NCBI RefSeq assembly: GCF_014202765.1
Contig: NZ_JACHHN010000001.1
Span: 747,735-811,734 of the forward strand
Origin: Silvimonas terrae
GTDB taxonomy: Bacteria > Pseudomonadota > Gammaproteobacteria > Burkholderiales > Chitinibacteraceae
DNA length: 64,000 nt
Direction: 5' to 3'
A program made the translations under genes and the position numbers. Below are positions 1-7,815 of this stretch, in pieces (the first letter of the stretch is position 1; the number at the start of each line of letters is the position of its first letter). The notes beneath the pieces were generated by a model. That model made no database searches, had not been told where the DNA came from, and saw only the letters and a list, made by a program, of their open reading frames with translations.

Positions 1-681
1 TGCGCCAATCAGTGCATGCGCGAGGAATACCGGGTTGTAATCGACATCGGCCCCGCGCAGATTGAATATCCAGGCCAGATCGTCCAGCGTGGAGATAAAG
101 TGCCACTGCGCGCCGGCGGCCTGCATGGCCTCCCGCACTTGCGCCAGTTTGGCGGCACGGCTTACGGCGGCGTAGGGGGCAACGTGTTCGTAAATGGCTG
201 CTTGGGGCAGGGCCGGGCGGTCAGACCAGATTTCGCTCAACAGGTCTTTGGCGGTTTCCAGTTTGACGCCGCTGGCTTGCAAAGCGCTGGCGGTAGCGCG
301 GGCAGAGGCAACGCTCAGTACGTCGCCATCGGCTCCGGCGCGGGCACCGTGTTTAAGGTGGGCGGCCAGCCAGTCCACGTGTGGCTGGGCCTGGCCGCTC
401 AACAATTTCATCAGCTTGACACCGGTGCCGGCCAGTTGCGCTTCGGCTTGTTCCCAGTAACGGCCATCAACCCAGACACCGGCAAAATCATCGGTGACCA
501 CCAGTGTGCCAACCGAGCCAGTAAAGCCGGATGCCCATTTACGGCCCTGCCAGTAGTCCGGCAGATATTCAGACAGATGCGGATCGGCGGAGGGGATAAT
601 CCAGGCGTCGAACTGATTGCGGCTCATCGCGGCGCGCAGGTCGGATACGCGCTGCTGAATGGTCTGGCGGATATCGCTCAT
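1..681 (-). CDS. Aminopeptidase P (Xaa-Pro aminopeptidase), M24 family, 3' truncated by window edge
   Basis: The reading frame enters from the left edge with no stop and begins at the ATG complementary to 679-681, with GGAG about nine bases upstream. The 227 visible residues are the creatinase-like N-terminal region: an RVSDLRAAM start, then IIPSADPHLSEYLPDYW, FTGSVGTLVV and WVDGRYWEQAE. That pattern fits the long (about 600-residue) eukaryote-like aminopeptidase P group better than the 440-residue PepP. These enzymes remove an N-terminal residue preceding proline, using a dinuclear metal site in the C-terminal pita-bread domain, which lies outside the window. Family identity is clear; activity cannot be judged because the metal ligands are not visible. 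Confidence 0.9.
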   Translation of the reverse strand, partial: MSDIRQTIQQRVSDLRAAMSRNQFDAWIIPSADPHLSEYLPDYWQGRKWASGFTGSVGTLVVTDDFAGVWVDGRYWEQAEAQLAGTGVKLMKLLSGQAQPHVDWLAAHLKHGARAGADGDVLSVASARATASALQASGVKLETAKDLLSEIWSDRPALPQAAIYEHVAPYAAVSRAAKLAQVREAMQAAGAQWHFISTLDDLAWIFNLRGADVDYNPVFLAHALIGA

Positions 682-934
682 CGGGTAATTCTCCGGTGGT
701 TCGTGGGATGACGGGGTAGTGTCGTCCCACCTGTGACATGGGGTGCTTCAATCCTGGGGGCAGTCAGACTGGCTGTAGCTGTAGCGCAACGCTGGCCGCC
801 TTATCTATATATGCATGCAATGGCATTGCGGCTTTTGCCCGCGGCCGACGCATAATCCGGCTATTTTCCACCCTGTTGGCAGACCTGTCACCGCTGTCTT
901 TTGCCGTGGGCCGGGTCTGCGGAGTTGATCAACC

Positions 935-1810
935 ATGAATGCAGTAGAACTGGTGGTGCTGGCCGCCATTTGGGGCGCCTCTTTTCTGTTCATGCGGATG
1001 GGCTCGTCCGAGTTTGGCCCGGTGCCCTTGATTGCGCTGCGTGTGGGAATTGCCGCGCTGGTGTTGTTGCCGGTTATCTTCAGTGCTACCTCGCGCCTGC
1101 ATGTACGCAGCCACTGGAAGCCCTTGCTGGTGGTCGGGCTGACCAATTCGGCGCTGCCTTTTTGTTTGTTCGCATATTCCACGCTGTATGTGAATGCCGG
1201 GCTCGATTCCATTCTTAACGCCACCACACCGTTGTGGGGCGCGCTGATTGCCTTTGTCTGGCTCAAGGTGAGCCTGACCCGTGATCAGATACTGGGCATG
1301 GTGCTGGGGCTTGCGGGGGTATTGGTGCTGGTGTGGGACCAGCTTGGCGCAGGGCAGGGTACGCAGACGTTAGCGATCCTGGCCGTCTTGCTGGCGACGC
1401 TCTCTTACGGCTTTGCCGGCCACTACTCGCGCCGCCACCTCGTTGGATTACCGGCCCCGCTTACGGCGTGGGCTAGCCAGTTTTTCTCTGTACTGGTGCT
1501 CTTGCCCGGTGCGCTGTACTGGTGGCCGCAGCATGCTGTCTCTGACAGTGCCTGGTGGGCGGTGATCGGCCTCGGTGTGGTCTGCACCGGTCTGGCTTAT
1601 GTGTTGTATTTCCGTTTGATTGCCCATACGGGTGCCAGCTATGCCATGTCGGTCACTTTTTTGATTCCGGTCTTTGGTGTGGCATGGGGCGCGTTGTTCC
1701 TGCATGAACAGGTGGGTGTGCAAACCACAGCTGGATGTCTGGTCATTTTGCTGGGTACGGCGCTGGCCACCGGCAAACTGCAACTGCTGCAACGATTGCG
1801 GGCAGCGTGA
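935..1810 (+). CDS. EamA/DMT-superfamily inner-membrane transporter
   Basis: The 291-residue protein is almost wholly hydrophobic, with about ten predicted membrane segments arranged as two EamA repeats. The first repeat opens with VLAAIWGASFLFMRMG, a typical DMT start; the second begins near residue 150. Length and architecture match the drug/metabolite transporter superfamily, whose members export amino acids, sugars or other metabolites. The substrate cannot be read from the sequence. The start is supported by a GGAG some eleven bases upstream. It stands alone: a strong hairpin terminator follows at 1847, and the gene before it is divergent. Its closeness to the hexuronate operon is suggestive only, because the terminator separates them. 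Confidence 0.9.
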   Translation: MNAVELVVLAAIWGASFLFMRMGSSEFGPVPLIALRVGIAALVLLPVIFSATSRLHVRSHWKPLLVVGLTNSALPFCLFAYSTLYVNAGLDSILNATTPLWGALIAFVWLKVSLTRDQILGMVLGLAGVLVLVWDQLGAGQGTQTLAILAVLLATLSYGFAGHYSRRHLVGLPAPLTAWASQFFSVLVLLPGALYWWPQHAVSDSAWWAVIGLGVVCTGLAYVLYFRLIAHTGASYAMSVTFLIPVFGVAWGALFLHEQVGVQTTAGCLVILLGTALATGKLQLLQRLRAA

Positions 1811-1846
1811 CGATTTTCGGTCAATAACACGGTGGTGGCGCAAGGC

Positions 1847-1874
1847 AAAAGGGCGGACATGTTCCGCCCTTTTT
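1847..1874 (+). terminator. Rho-independent terminator after the EamA gene
   Basis: An 11-bp perfect stem (AAAAGGGCGGA with TCCGCCCTTTT) closes a five-base loop and ends in a T run. Confidence 0.85.
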
Positions 1875-2197
1875 GCGTACTTGTTCCTTGATTTGAAGTT
1901 TTGTCGGATGGCCTTGATCAAGACCAGGTGTAGCGGCTTGGCAACCTCTTACAAAGTGGCTGCGCAATGAGCGGCTTCCACCTTTTTGGCGTTGCCACGC
2001 CTTGATTTTGCGATTTATGGACATTTCTTGACGTATGGCAAACGTAGCAGGTCGGCAAGTCACTACAAAGTGCTTGCGTAGCTAATATATCAGAGCCCAT
2101 AATTCTGATATATCAGATCGACAGCCCCCTGAATCTTCAACAAAACAGGGGGATGCGCTTCACACACACCGTAAAAAGGCTAGGAGGTTGTACTGCG
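1875..2197 (+). promoter_or_regulatory. Control region of the hexuronate operon (no gene)
   Basis: This gene-free stretch contains a degenerate direct repeat of about 38 bases (1930-1967 and 2044-2081, roughly 26 of 38 identical, both holding TACAAAGTG). After it come two palindromic sites (2082-2093 and 2105-2116) and a leader hairpin (CCCCCTG at 2125-2131 with CAGGGGG at 2146-2152, no T run). An AGGAGG at 2182-2187 serves uxaC. I could not place a confident -35/-10 pair. Confidence 0.5.
2082..2116. promoter_or_regulatory. Tandem palindromic operator candidate upstream of uxaC
   Basis: CTAATATATCAG (2082-2093) and the perfect 12-bp palindrome CTGATATATCAG (2105-2116) are spaced 23 bp centre to centre, about two helical turns. 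Short AT-centred palindromes of this kind are typical of GntR/FCD regulators. The GntR gene at 6931-7659 is the natural candidate binder; that link is inferred. Confidence 0.5.
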
Positions 2198-3592
2198 ATG
2201 GCTGCTTTCATGGACAAGGATTTCCTGCTCGATACCGCAACTGCCCGTCACCTGTATCACGACGTGGCGGCGGATCTGCCCATCATTGATTACCACTCTC
2301 ACTTGCAGCAGGGCGAAATCGCCAGCCGCAAAAAATTCCGCAACGTGGCAGAACTGTGGCTGGGGGGCGATCACTACAAGTGGCGGTTGATGCGCAGCGC
2401 CGGCGTCACCGAAGACTTCATCACCGGTAATCGCAGCGACGAAGAAAAATTCCGCGCTTTCTGCAAGGTGCTGCCGCATGCTATCGGCAACCCGATCTAT
2501 CACTGGAGCCACCTGGAACTGCGCCGTATTTTCGGCATTGATCTGCTGATCAACGAAAAGAACGCCGGCCGTATCTGGGAAGAAGCCAACGCCAAACTGG
2601 CCCCGATGGATACCTGGTCTTTGCTGGAACAAGCCAAAGTAGAAATCGCATGTACCACCGATGACCCGGCTGACGATCTGTTGCAGCACCAGGAAATTGC
2701 CAAATCCGCGCTCAAGACCCGCGTGCTGCCGGCTTATCGCCCGGACAAGGCCATGCGCATCAACAATCCCGGTTTTGTCGATTATCTGGCGCACCTGGGT
2801 AATGTGGCCGGCGCCAGGGTGGATTCTTTTGCCAGCCTGATCGCGGCACTGGCTGCCCGTGTCACGTTCTTCCATCAGCAAGGCGCGCGTATCAGCGATC
2901 ACGCGGTCGACGTCGCCCTGCCGGTGGTCCCGGCGACCGAGCAGCAACTGGAAGCACTGTTCCAGAAGCGCGTGGCCGGCAATCTGCTGACCGACGCTGA
3001 ACTGGGCGCGTATGTGCGCGGCATCCTGACCGCCATGGGTCGTGTTTACGCCAGTCACGGCTGGTCCATGTGTTTGCACATTGGCGCTCAGCGCAACAAC
3101 AACACCCGCATGCTGGGCACCCTGGGTGCGGATACCGGCTACGACTCCATCTCTGACATGAGCTGCAGCGCTGGTCTGGCTTCCATGCTGGACGTGCTGG
3201 ACAGTACCGACGAGTTGCCCAAAACCATGCTGTTCTGCCTGAACCCGAACATGAACGATGTGCTCTCGACCATGATCGGCAACTTCCAGGGCGGCGGCGT
3301 CACGGGCAAGTTGCAATTTGGCCCGGCCTGGTGGTTCAACGATCACAAAACCGGCAACCTGGAGCAGTTTGTGACGCTGGCCAACCATGGTGTGCTGGGT
3401 ACGTCCGTGGGCATGGTGACTGACTCGCGCAGCTTTGCCTCTTACCCGCGCCATGATTACTACCGTCGTCTACTGTGCCGCCAACTGGGTCAGTGGGTTG
3501 ATGGCGGTGAATATCCGGCCGATGAATCGGCACTGGAACAGATTGTGCGCGATATCAGCTACGAAAACGCCAAGCGTTATTTCGCGCTCTGA
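2198..3592 (+). CDS. uxaC: Uronate isomerase (glucuronate/galacturonate isomerase)
   Basis: UxaC converts D-glucuronate to D-fructuronate and D-galacturonate to D-tagaturonate, the first cytoplasmic step of hexuronate breakdown. At 464 residues it matches the usual length (about 470). Visible family features are FMDKDFLL at the start, IDYHSHL (metal-binding His pair) near residue 30, WLGGDHYKWR, and a C-terminal stretch TDSRSFASYPRHDYYRR. The ORF is open from 2153, but I start it at 2198, where an AGGAGG lies ten bases upstream and the protein begins as family members do. It leads the uxaC-uxaA-uxaB operon. Confidence 0.95.
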   Translation: MAAFMDKDFLLDTATARHLYHDVAADLPIIDYHSHLQQGEIASRKKFRNVAELWLGGDHYKWRLMRSAGVTEDFITGNRSDEEKFRAFCKVLPHAIGNPIYHWSHLELRRIFGIDLLINEKNAGRIWEEANAKLAPMDTWSLLEQAKVEIACTTDDPADDLLQHQEIAKSALKTRVLPAYRPDKAMRINNPGFVDYLAHLGNVAGARVDSFASLIAALAARVTFFHQQGARISDHAVDVALPVVPATEQQLEALFQKRVAGNLLTDAELGAYVRGILTAMGRVYASHGWSMCLHIGAQRNNNTRMLGTLGADTGYDSISDMSCSAGLASMLDVLDSTDELPKTMLFCLNPNMNDVLSTMIGNFQGGGVTGKLQFGPAWWFNDHKTGNLEQFVTLANHGVLGTSVGMVTDSRSFASYPRHDYYRRLLCRQLGQWVDGGEYPADESALEQIVRDISYENAKRYFAL

Positions 3593-3665
3593 TCCGTACG
3601 CATAACACGTAATCCACACCGGCTGCCCTTAAGTGGGTAGCCGGTTCACGAAGACACTGGCAGCC

Positions 3666-5267
3666 ATGCAAAAAACGCTCTGTATCCACCCTGATGACGA
3701 CATGCTCGTTGCGCTGACCGATCTGGCCTCGGGCGAGATTGTCACCTGGGAAAACGAATCCATTCTGGTGACCACACCGGTTGCCGCCAAGCACAAGCTG
3801 GCACGTCGCGCCTTTGCCAAGGGCGAGTTGTTGCGCCTGTATGGCGTGCCGGTGGGGCGTGCCATGCAGGATATCCGCCGTGGCGAAGCCGTGACGACAG
3901 AGAACCTGGAACACTACGCGGCGGATGTCGAAATCACCCAGACACAGCCTTATACCTGGACTCCGCCCGACATGTCCGGCTGGCAAGGGGCAACCTTTCC
4001 TGGCGTGGTGCGTGCCGATGGTCGCATTGGTACGGCCAATTACTGGCTGATTTTCCCGCTGGTGTTCTGTGAGAACCGCAACGTTGAGCATCTGCGTAAC
4101 GCACTGGAACAACCGCTGGGTTATGCCACCAATGATCTGGCTGCGTTTACCTTGTCTTTGCTGGGTGAAGATATGGATGCGCCGGCCCAAGCCGTGACGC
4201 GCCCGTTCCCCAATGTCGATGGCGTGCGCATCATCACGCATGCTGGCGGCTGTGGTGGCACGCGCGCTGATGCGCGCTCCTTGTGCAAGATCCTGTCTGC
4301 GTATGCCGATCATCCCAATGTGGCCGGGATTACCGTGTTCAGCCTGGGTTGTCAGAACGCCCAGATCAAAATGTTCAAGGAAGAACTGGCCAAGGTAAAC
4401 GCCAACTTCGATAAACCCTGTCTGATCTTTGAACAGCAGCAGTGGGATAGCGAAGAAGCCATGATGAAGTCCGTGTTGCAGGACACGCTCAAGGGCATCC
4501 GGGCCGCCAACGAGATCAAACGCACGCCGGTACCGCTCTCCGCACTGAAGATTGGCGTGAAATGCGGGGGTTCGGATGGTTTTTCGGGCATCTCTGCCAA
4601 CCCGACCATGGGTCTGGTCTCTGACATGGTGGTGGCCATGGGCGGGGCATCGATCCTGGCGGAATTCCCGGAACTGTGCGGCGTAGAAGCCAGCTTGATC
4701 GAACGTTGCGAAAACGAAGACGACAAGCGCCGCTTCCTGGGGATGATGCGCGACTTCGAAGCCAAAGCGCAGGCGGTGGGCACCAGTTTTGCCGCCAACC
4801 CCAGCCCGGGCAATATCCGCGACGGCTTGATTACGGACGCGATCAAATCTGCCGGCGCGGCCAAGAAAGGCGGTACATCACCCATCGTCTCGGTGCTCGA
4901 TTACGGCGAAAACGCAGGCAAGCCTGGTTTGTCCCTTTTGTGCACGCCGGGCGGGGATGTGGAATCGGTCACCGGCATCGTGGCATCCGGTGCAAACGTG
5001 GTGCTGTTCTCTACGGGTCTGGGTACGCCGACGGGCAACCCGATCGTGCCAGTGCTCAAGATTGCCACCAACACCAAAACCGCGACCAAGCTCAAAGACA
5101 TGATCGACTTCGACTGCGGCCCGGTGGTGGAAGGCAAGCCCCTGCCGGAAGTGGCAGAAGACCTGTTCAAGATGGTTGTGGCGACCGCCGGCGGTGAGTA
5201 CCGCGCCAAGGCAGATCGCCTGCAGCAGTACGACTTCATTTTCTGGAAACGGGATATTTCCCTTTAA
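3666..5267 (+). CDS. uxaA: Altronate dehydratase
   Basis: UxaA dehydrates D-altronate to 2-keto-3-deoxygluconate, the third step of galacturonate catabolism. The 533-residue protein has an N-terminal SAF-like domain (about residues 1-85) and the large UxaA/GarD dehydratase domain, with GCGGTRADARSL, KCGGSDGFSGISANP, FAANPSPGN, VLFSTGLGTPTGN and IDFDCGP motifs. It is somewhat longer than the E. coli enzyme (about 495). The frame is open from a GTG at 3633; the ATG at 3666 is preferred because family proteins begin close to this point, although no strong ribosome site precedes either. Neighbours on both sides are enzymes of the same pathway, which argues for altronate rather than galactarate as substrate. 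Confidence 0.92.
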   Translation: MQKTLCIHPDDDMLVALTDLASGEIVTWENESILVTTPVAAKHKLARRAFAKGELLRLYGVPVGRAMQDIRRGEAVTTENLEHYAADVEITQTQPYTWTPPDMSGWQGATFPGVVRADGRIGTANYWLIFPLVFCENRNVEHLRNALEQPLGYATNDLAAFTLSLLGEDMDAPAQAVTRPFPNVDGVRIITHAGGCGGTRADARSLCKILSAYADHPNVAGITVFSLGCQNAQIKMFKEELAKVNANFDKPCLIFEQQQWDSEEAMMKSVLQDTLKGIRAANEIKRTPVPLSALKIGVKCGGSDGFSGISANPTMGLVSDMVVAMGGASILAEFPELCGVEASLIERCENEDDKRRFLGMMRDFEAKAQAVGTSFAANPSPGNIRDGLITDAIKSAGAAKKGGTSPIVSVLDYGENAGKPGLSLLCTPGGDVESVTGIVASGANVVLFSTGLGTPTGNPIVPVLKIATNTKTATKLKDMIDFDCGPVVEGKPLPEVAEDLFKMVVATAGGEYRAKADRLQQYDFIFWKRDISL

Positions 5268-5279
5268 GAGCCCAAAATC

Positions 5280-6710
5280 ATGCAGACATTACAGCGGGAA
5301 AAACCGTTCAATCGCCCGATCCGTTTCTTGCAGTTTGGCGAAGGCAACTTTCTGCGCGCATTTGTTGACTGGCAGATTGACCTGTTGAATGAACGCACCG
5401 GGCTTGATGCCGGTGTCGTGGTAGTGCGTCCGCGCGGTAACCCGTCCTTGCCCTTGCTGGATGTACAAGGTGGTGTCTTTACCACATTGATCCGCGGGCT
5501 GGATGAATCTGGCAAGCCGGTCAAAACCTATCGCAAGATTGAATGTGTCGAACGGGAAATTGATCTCGGCGAGCACTACGCCCAATACCTGGCGCTGGCC
5601 GCCAATCCGGACTTGCGCTTTGTGGTGTCCAACACCACCGAAGCCGGCATTGCCACCAACGACACAGACCGTCTGGAAGATTCGCCCCCGGCGACTTTTC
5701 CGGCCAAACTCACCCGCTTTTTGCACGAGCGCTTCAAGCATTTTGGCGGCGCGGCTGACAAAGGTCTGGTGTTGTTGCCATGCGAGTTGATTGATTACAA
5801 CGGCGATGCGCTGCGGGCGGCGGTGCTGCACTTTGCCCGTTTGTGGCAACTGGGCGAACGGTTTGAAGCCTGGCTGGGTGGCGCTTGCACCTTCTGCTCC
5901 ACGCTGGTTGACCGCATCGTGACGGGTTACCCGCAGGCAGAAATGGCGCAAATTGATGAAGAATTGGGTTATCACGACCAGTTCCTCGTCACCGCCGAAT
6001 ACTTCTACCTGTTTGTGATTCAGGGCCCGCAGTGGTTGGCCAAAGAGCTCAAGCTTGATGGCGCTGGCCTGAATATCCGCCTGGTGGATGACATCACCCC
6101 GTACAAGCAGCGCAAAGTAGGTGTGCTCAATGGGGGCCACACCGTGCTGGTGCCGGTGGCTTTGCTGGCCGGTTTGCATGAAGTGGGCGAAGCAGTGGCA
6201 GACCCGGTGGTCGGGCCGTTCCTGCTGGATGTGCTGAACGAAGAAATCATTCCGGCGTTGCCGCTGGAACGCGCGGAACTCGATTCATTTGCAGCCGACG
6301 TATTGCGCCGTTTCCGTAATCCGTACATTCATCACCGGCTGGAGTCGATTGCCCTCAATAGCTGGAGCAAATACGCCGCGCGCGTACTGCCCCAATTGCT
6401 GCAGTACCAGCGCAGCACCGGCAAGCTGCCGCAACGCTTGTTGATTGCGCTGGCGGCCACCATGGTGTTGTACCGCGGCAAGCTGATCAAGCTGTCGGAC
6501 GATCCGGCATGGCTGGCGTGGTTTGAGGCTGGCTGGGGCAAGGTGGATGCCGGTCAGTGGACCTTGCCGCAACTGGCCACAGAGTGGCTGGGCAATGTGG
6601 CGCTGTGGGGTCAGGACCTCAATGGTGTTGCGGGATTGTCGGATGCTTTGGCCGGGATTTTGGGCACGATTGAAACGCAGGGTATTGCTGCGCTCATTTC
6701 ACAAGGCTGA
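5280..6710 (+). CDS. uxaB: Tagaturonate reductase (altronate oxidoreductase)
   Basis: UxaB reduces D-tagaturonate to D-altronate with NADH, linking UxaC to UxaA. The 476-residue sequence is a mannitol-dehydrogenase-family protein, with an N-terminal Rossmann domain opening RFLQFGEGNFLRAFVDWQID, the block VVVRPRGN, SNTTEAGI near residue 120, FCSTLVDRIVTGYP and a C-terminal helical domain containing VLNGGHT and FRNPYIHH. These blocks follow the E. coli UxaB sequence closely, which separates it from the mannonate enzyme UxuB. It starts 12 bases after uxaA and closes the operon; two hairpin terminators follow. Confidence 0.95.
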   Translation: MQTLQREKPFNRPIRFLQFGEGNFLRAFVDWQIDLLNERTGLDAGVVVVRPRGNPSLPLLDVQGGVFTTLIRGLDESGKPVKTYRKIECVEREIDLGEHYAQYLALAANPDLRFVVSNTTEAGIATNDTDRLEDSPPATFPAKLTRFLHERFKHFGGAADKGLVLLPCELIDYNGDALRAAVLHFARLWQLGERFEAWLGGACTFCSTLVDRIVTGYPQAEMAQIDEELGYHDQFLVTAEYFYLFVIQGPQWLAKELKLDGAGLNIRLVDDITPYKQRKVGVLNGGHTVLVPVALLAGLHEVGEAVADPVVGPFLLDVLNEEIIPALPLERAELDSFAADVLRRFRNPYIHHRLESIALNSWSKYAARVLPQLLQYQRSTGKLPQRLLIALAATMVLYRGKLIKLSDDPAWLAWFEAGWGKVDAGQWTLPQLATEWLGNVALWGQDLNGVAGLSDALAGILGTIETQGIAALISQG

Positions 6711-6745
6711 TTTTGCTGCAATTGCCAAAAAGAAAACGCTGATAA

Positions 6746-6782
6746 ACCCGCCATTGCCAAATTGAATTGCAATGGCGGGTTA
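6746..6782 (+). terminator. Hairpin terminator after uxaB
   Basis: AACCCGCCATTGC pairs perfectly with GCAATGGCGGGTT around an 11-base AT-rich loop. The T run is short, so termination strength is uncertain, but the position after the operon fits. Confidence 0.6.
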
Positions 6783-6872
6783 AACGCTTTAGCAATTAAT
6801 ACTTACAACCGTTCATGTTTTCTGAAGAAAGCCTGGACGACCGGTTTTACGATTGCGTTCGTGTAGCAGAGA

Positions 6873-6906
6873 TTAAAAAAGCCCGCTAATCAGCGGGCTT
6901 TTTTTG
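6873..6906. terminator. Bidirectional terminator between uxaB and the GntR gene
   Basis: AAAAAAGCCCGCT and AGCGGGCTTTTTT form a long stem around AATC, with A and T tracts on the two sides. It can therefore end both the uxa transcript and the convergent GntR transcript. Confidence 0.85.
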
Positions 6907-6930
6907 GGGCTTGTGGCCTCGTTGGCGCAA

Positions 6931-7659
6931 TCAATCGTGTGCGCGTTCGGGCAAGTGCTGGATAAAGTATTCTGGTTGTAGCGTTCTGGCCACTTCCAGT
7001 ACCGGCAATACATGATCCAGGTGGGAACGCATGGCGGCAACTGCTGCGCTGGGCTCGCCTTTTTCAATGGCGTTGACCACCTCAACGTGTTCATCGACCA
7101 CGTGTTCCATACGTCCTGGCAGGGGCAGCGTCAGGCGGCGATAGCGGTCGATCTGTGTCTTGGCCTGCAAAATAATGGGCCACACCCCGGGATGACCGGA
7201 CAATTCAGCCAGTGCCGCATGAAACGCTTCATCGGTCTGGTGAAAACCACGGGTGTCGCCGGCATCTGTGTACTGGCGTTGCTCGGCCAGAATGCCGCGT
7301 AATACCGTGACGCCTTCGGGCGAGATGCGCTTGGCCGCTTCTTCCACAATGGCAATTTCCAGGGCCGTACGCACCAGCATGGCTTCTTCCAGTGCATCCA
7401 GCGGAATCCGTGCCACAAAGGTGCCCACGCGCGGCATGATTTCCACGAGGCCTTCTTCGGCCAGGCGCTGCACGGCTTCATGCACCGGTGTGCGACTGGT
7501 GCCGTGTTCGGCGGCAATATCGCGTTCGACAATCCGGGTGCCGGGGAGCATGGACATTTCAACAATACGCAGGCGTAAATCCAGATAAACCCTGCGCGAT
7601 GCACTCAGTGCGGCGTCCTGACTACTTTCCAGGTCTTGCAGTTTTTCCTTGGTATTCAT
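6931..7659 (-). CDS. GntR-family (FCD subfamily) transcriptional regulator
   Basis: The 242-residue protein has an N-terminal winged helix (about residues 25-90: IVERDIAAEHGTSRTPVHEA, then EIMPRVGTFVARI). An all-helical FCD ligand domain follows (about 100-225), with the Asp/His positions expected for metal-assisted carboxylate binding (TDEAFHAAL, RSHLDHV). FCD regulators such as UxuR, ExuR, LldR and FadR bind small acids and generally repress. Facing the uxaCAB operon tail to tail, it is likely its local repressor, responding to a uronate or keto-deoxy acid. The effector and operator are inferred; the palindromes at 2082-2116 are candidate sites. Confidence 0.88.
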   Translation of the reverse strand: MNTKEKLQDLESSQDAALSASRRVYLDLRLRIVEMSMLPGTRIVERDIAAEHGTSRTPVHEAVQRLAEEGLVEIMPRVGTFVARIPLDALEEAMLVRTALEIAIVEEAAKRISPEGVTVLRGILAEQRQYTDAGDTRGFHQTDEAFHAALAELSGHPGVWPIILQAKTQIDRYRRLTLPLPGRMEHVVDEHVEVVNAIEKGEPSAAVAAMRSHLDHVLPVLEVARTLQPEYFIQHLPERAHD

Positions 7660-7815
7660 TGATCCAGCTCTGCGCGGATAGCGATAAAGTTGTGTTTAGA
7701 GTTTTGTGCGGTAATTATTTTTGTTTTATTGTTTTGCGTCAATCATCAAAACACGGTGCGCTATATTCGCATTTAATGGTATTGCTTGTCACCGATAACA
7801 CGATGCGCGCTTTGT

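Noticed and set aside
16-711. Plus-strand ORF of 231 codons at the left edge
   Set aside because: It is antisense to the truncated aminopeptidase P frame, which has recognisable motifs and a ribosome site.
1674-1970. 98-codon ORF running past the EamA stop and through the terminator
   Set aside because: It crosses an intrinsic terminator in another frame and has no ribosome site.
2180-3454. Minus-strand ORF of 424 codons
   Set aside because: Antisense shadow of uxaC; composition is His/Gln/Val rich without family features, typical of the opposite strand of GC-rich genes.
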